DNA of 22,833 bases from contig JH154478.1 of the NCBI GenBank assembly GCA_000226015.1, positions 159,406-182,238 on the forward strand. Reading direction: 5' to 3'. The stretch's first letter is position 1; the number at the start of each line of letters is the position of its first letter. Of the stretch, positions 21,075 to 22,833 are shown one piece after another. The notes under the pieces were generated by a model. It did not search any database. It was not told the DNA's origin and saw only the letters and a program-made list of their open reading frames with translations. The translations under genes and the position numbers were made by a program. Source of the DNA: Mnemiopsis leidyi (Eukaryota > Ctenophora > Tentaculata > Lobata > Bolinopsidae).

Positions 21075-22721
21075 ATGGAATTGGATCGACAAATTATATC
21101 TCTGAAGATAAGAGATGGGGATCCTTTGCTGGTTTTAAGAAATCGATTAACAGCCGAAAGCAAAGTGTTTAGATACTTGATAGACGAACTTAACTACAAT
21201 GAATTGGAAATGGACGATTTCTCACCCGAAGCAGTAAACTTGTTTATAACTATTTTACTTGAGGAATTTCAGAGAGTAATACTAATTCCGCACGACCTTT
21301 TTAGAGATACGCATAAACTTGCAGTCGTATTTAAAGTTGACTGGATAAAAAAAGATTGTCAGAATTTGTTAAAAGAAGAAATGAAATCCATCAAATCATA
21401 CGAAGAAACTTGCTTTCTTTTTGACGAATGTTATTACATCTTCGAAAAATGGAAAAACAGAAATTTGATTGACTCACTTATGTTGTGTCTAGTAACGAAC
21501 AAAAATTCGCTATTCATATCAAAATACATGTCAGACCTTAGAAAAGTTGAGACCGGGAAGCTGGATTTGTTGTTGATTCTGGGAGGAAGCAACACAGATT
21601 TATTTTTAAACATTTTGATAAACAATCTGAAAAGATCCAAATATCTTGGAGGTAAAGTAAAGCAAATCTTGAAAAGGATGAATCTAGCGTTCAGTTGTGA
21701 AGAAAACGCAGAATTGTATCTAACGGTTTTTGACACAATATCGGATCTATCTGAAATAACAGTCTCGGACTTGCGGTTTACCCATCAAATACGAACAGAA
21801 ACAGCAAAGATTATGAGAATCCGTGAGAAAAAAGAAACAGCAGAGCCAAAATACATAATTAATGATGAAAAGACTTATAATCTGAATATGAAAAAATGTG
21901 AAAAGTTTTCAGATGTGATCAAGTATGTTTCAGAAGGTCGTGTTACGTCTATGTTTATGGTGGTGCAGATGTTACTTGATTTATACATCAAATTAAACAA
22001 AATTAAGGTAAGGTTGCCCGGCACTGACAGGCCAGCTGTCACGAACCGGCAGTCCCGCGCGGCGGCTACGGAAATGTGTGTCGAAGTAGGGATATTTGTC
22101 AAACAACTTGAAGAAGCTATCATCGATAAGAAATTTCAAAAAATTTCGAGGCAGTACCTGGATATCATCATTGAGGCTATTGACAAATGCTTCTTCAAGT
22201 ACACCGCCACGCAGTTACCGCGCAGAAATGCACTTTCTTTACTGAGAAGTATAAGGTACTCTGGAAAGCTATCAACTTACCATGAAAACATCATCATTAA
22301 ACGGGGCATGGTAGTGAATAAGGAAGACAGTCGCGTCACTAAAGAGGAATTTTCTTTTTCTCACCCTGCAAGTGCCAAAGCATGCGGAATTGCAGGAAGA
22401 TGTGGATTCATTCTGAAGGTCCGTCAGGATGATGACAAATTCTGGAGTGACGAGCTAACAGTCAACCCGAAAGACTACGAAGGCACATATAGACATTGTC
22501 ATGGCATTATTTCAGCTCAGGATATGTTCAGATACACAGTAATGTCCGGTAAGACAGCAAAAGGTTACAAGATACGAACTGTGGGAAGGTGGACAAAGTG
22601 GTGGGAAGAGTGGTTCCTTGGTTCGACTGAGTGGGAAATTGAGGGGGAATTTGTAGCTTACAACGTGGCTGACTACCGAGTTACTCAATGTGATAATTTA
22701 GATCCATATTGTGATAATTGA
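21075..22721 (+). CDS. intronless BTB-domain protein with novel conserved C-terminal domain, paralogue 2
   Basis: A single 548-codon frame, colinear with paralogue 1 and in the same orientation. The BTB core is nearly identical (FRYLIDELNYNELEMDDFS, EAVNLFI, HKLAVVF). The helical middle is more diverged, and the C-terminal domain (about 427-540) keeps F-x-HP, GRCGFILKV, RHCHGIISAQDMF, GRWTKWWEEW and FVAYNVA. It lacks the basic linker of paralogue 1. Odd features are a GC-rich in-frame insertion of about 24 codons at 22008-22079 that paralogue 1 lacks, and a C-terminal tail made by a 21-bp tandem duplication. Tandem, intronless and co-oriented, the pair probably arose by local duplication of an intronless founder. 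The ATG at 21075 (GCATGG) has a good context. Confidence 0.88.
   Translation: MELDRQIISLKIRDGDPLLVLRNRLTAESKVFRYLIDELNYNELEMDDFSPEAVNLFITILLEEFQRVILIPHDLFRDTHKLAVVFKVDWIKKDCQNLLKEEMKSIKSYEETCFLFDECYYIFEKWKNRNLIDSLMLCLVTNKNSLFISKYMSDLRKVETGKLDLLLILGGSNTDLFLNILINNLKRSKYLGGKVKQILKRMNLAFSCEENAELYLTVFDTISDLSEITVSDLRFTHQIRTETAKIMRIREKKETAEPKYIINDEKTYNLNMKKCEKFSDVIKYVSEGRVTSMFMVVQMLLDLYIKLNKIKVRLPGTDRPAVTNRQSRAAATEMCVEVGIFVKQLEEAIIDKKFQKISRQYLDIIIEAIDKCFFKYTATQLPRRNALSLLRSIRYSGKLSTYHENIIIKRGMVVNKEDSRVTKEEFSFSHPASAKACGIAGRCGFILKVRQDDDKFWSDELTVNPKDYEGTYRHCHGIISAQDMFRYTVMSGKTAKGYKIRTVGRWTKWWEEWFLGSTEWEIEGEFVAYNVADYRVTQCDNLDPYCDN
22008..22079 (+). other. GC-rich in-frame insertion in BTB paralogue 2
   Basis: About 72 bases, roughly two-thirds G+C by hand count, within an AT-rich gene. 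It contains the inverted repeat TGACAG-GCCAG-CTGTCA (22025-22041), begins with GTAAGG (a good donor sequence), and adds about 24 residues absent from paralogue 1. Confidence 0.7.
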
Positions 22722-22730
22722 GATCCACAT
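22689..22730 (+). repeat. 21-bp tandem duplication at the 3' end of BTB paralogue 2
   Basis: Units starting TGTGATAATT occur at 22689-22709 and 22710-22730. The first encodes CDNLDPY. The second differs by TTA to TGA, which provides the stop codon after CDN. Confidence 0.95.
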
Positions 22731-22833
22731 TGTTACAGTTTTCTGCGTCAACTATTCTCTTAATACCTCAACCTATAAGGGGGAATTGTAGTAAACAGGG
22801 GTTTGTTGAAGCTAGACCAACTGACTGTACAGA

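Overview
The window looks like nuclear DNA from an invertebrate animal. It is AT-rich, has multi-exon genes with GT-AG introns of about 90 to 3,000 bases, long non-coding stretches and many tandem repeats. It encodes metazoan protein families (GAPR-1-like CAP protein, lipase maturation factor 2, BTB proteins). No operons, rRNA, tRNA or CRISPR were seen. I cannot name the phylum.

Layout, left to right. (1) A minisatellite at 1-215, then featureless DNA. (2) Two tandem plus-strand copies of a five-exon CAP-superfamily gene of the GAPR-1/GLIPR2 type. Copy A (1741-3157) has intact exons 2-5 but a frameshift and a weak splice donor in exon 1. Copy B (6740-9473) reads through cleanly to 221 residues. 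Both carry an unusual N-terminal C-x2-C-x19-H-x2-C module that resembles half a LIM domain. (3) Converging on copy B, the minus-strand 3' part of a lipase maturation factor 2 gene: seven exons between 15501 and 10253, 429 residues. Its N-terminal exons were not found. (4) On the opposite strand inside one LMF2 intron, a probable three-exon gene (12829-14153) for an unrecognised helical protein. (5) A repeat-rich gap (15.5-19.1 kb) with a 34-bp duplication, a cluster of direct and inverted 17-mers, and a 715-bp element with perfect 24-bp terminal inverted repeats around a roughly 30-bp minisatellite. (6) Two tandem, intronless, plus-strand paralogues (19173-20789 and 21075-22721) encoding a BTB domain, a helical middle and a strongly conserved C-terminal domain that I do not recognise.

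The genes do not form an evident pathway. The common theme is local duplication: the CAP pair, the BTB pair and many short tandem duplications. The points most worth following are the C-terminal domain of the BTB pair, the half-LIM plus CAP architecture, the mosaic identity between the CAP copies, the nested gene, and the inverted-repeat element.
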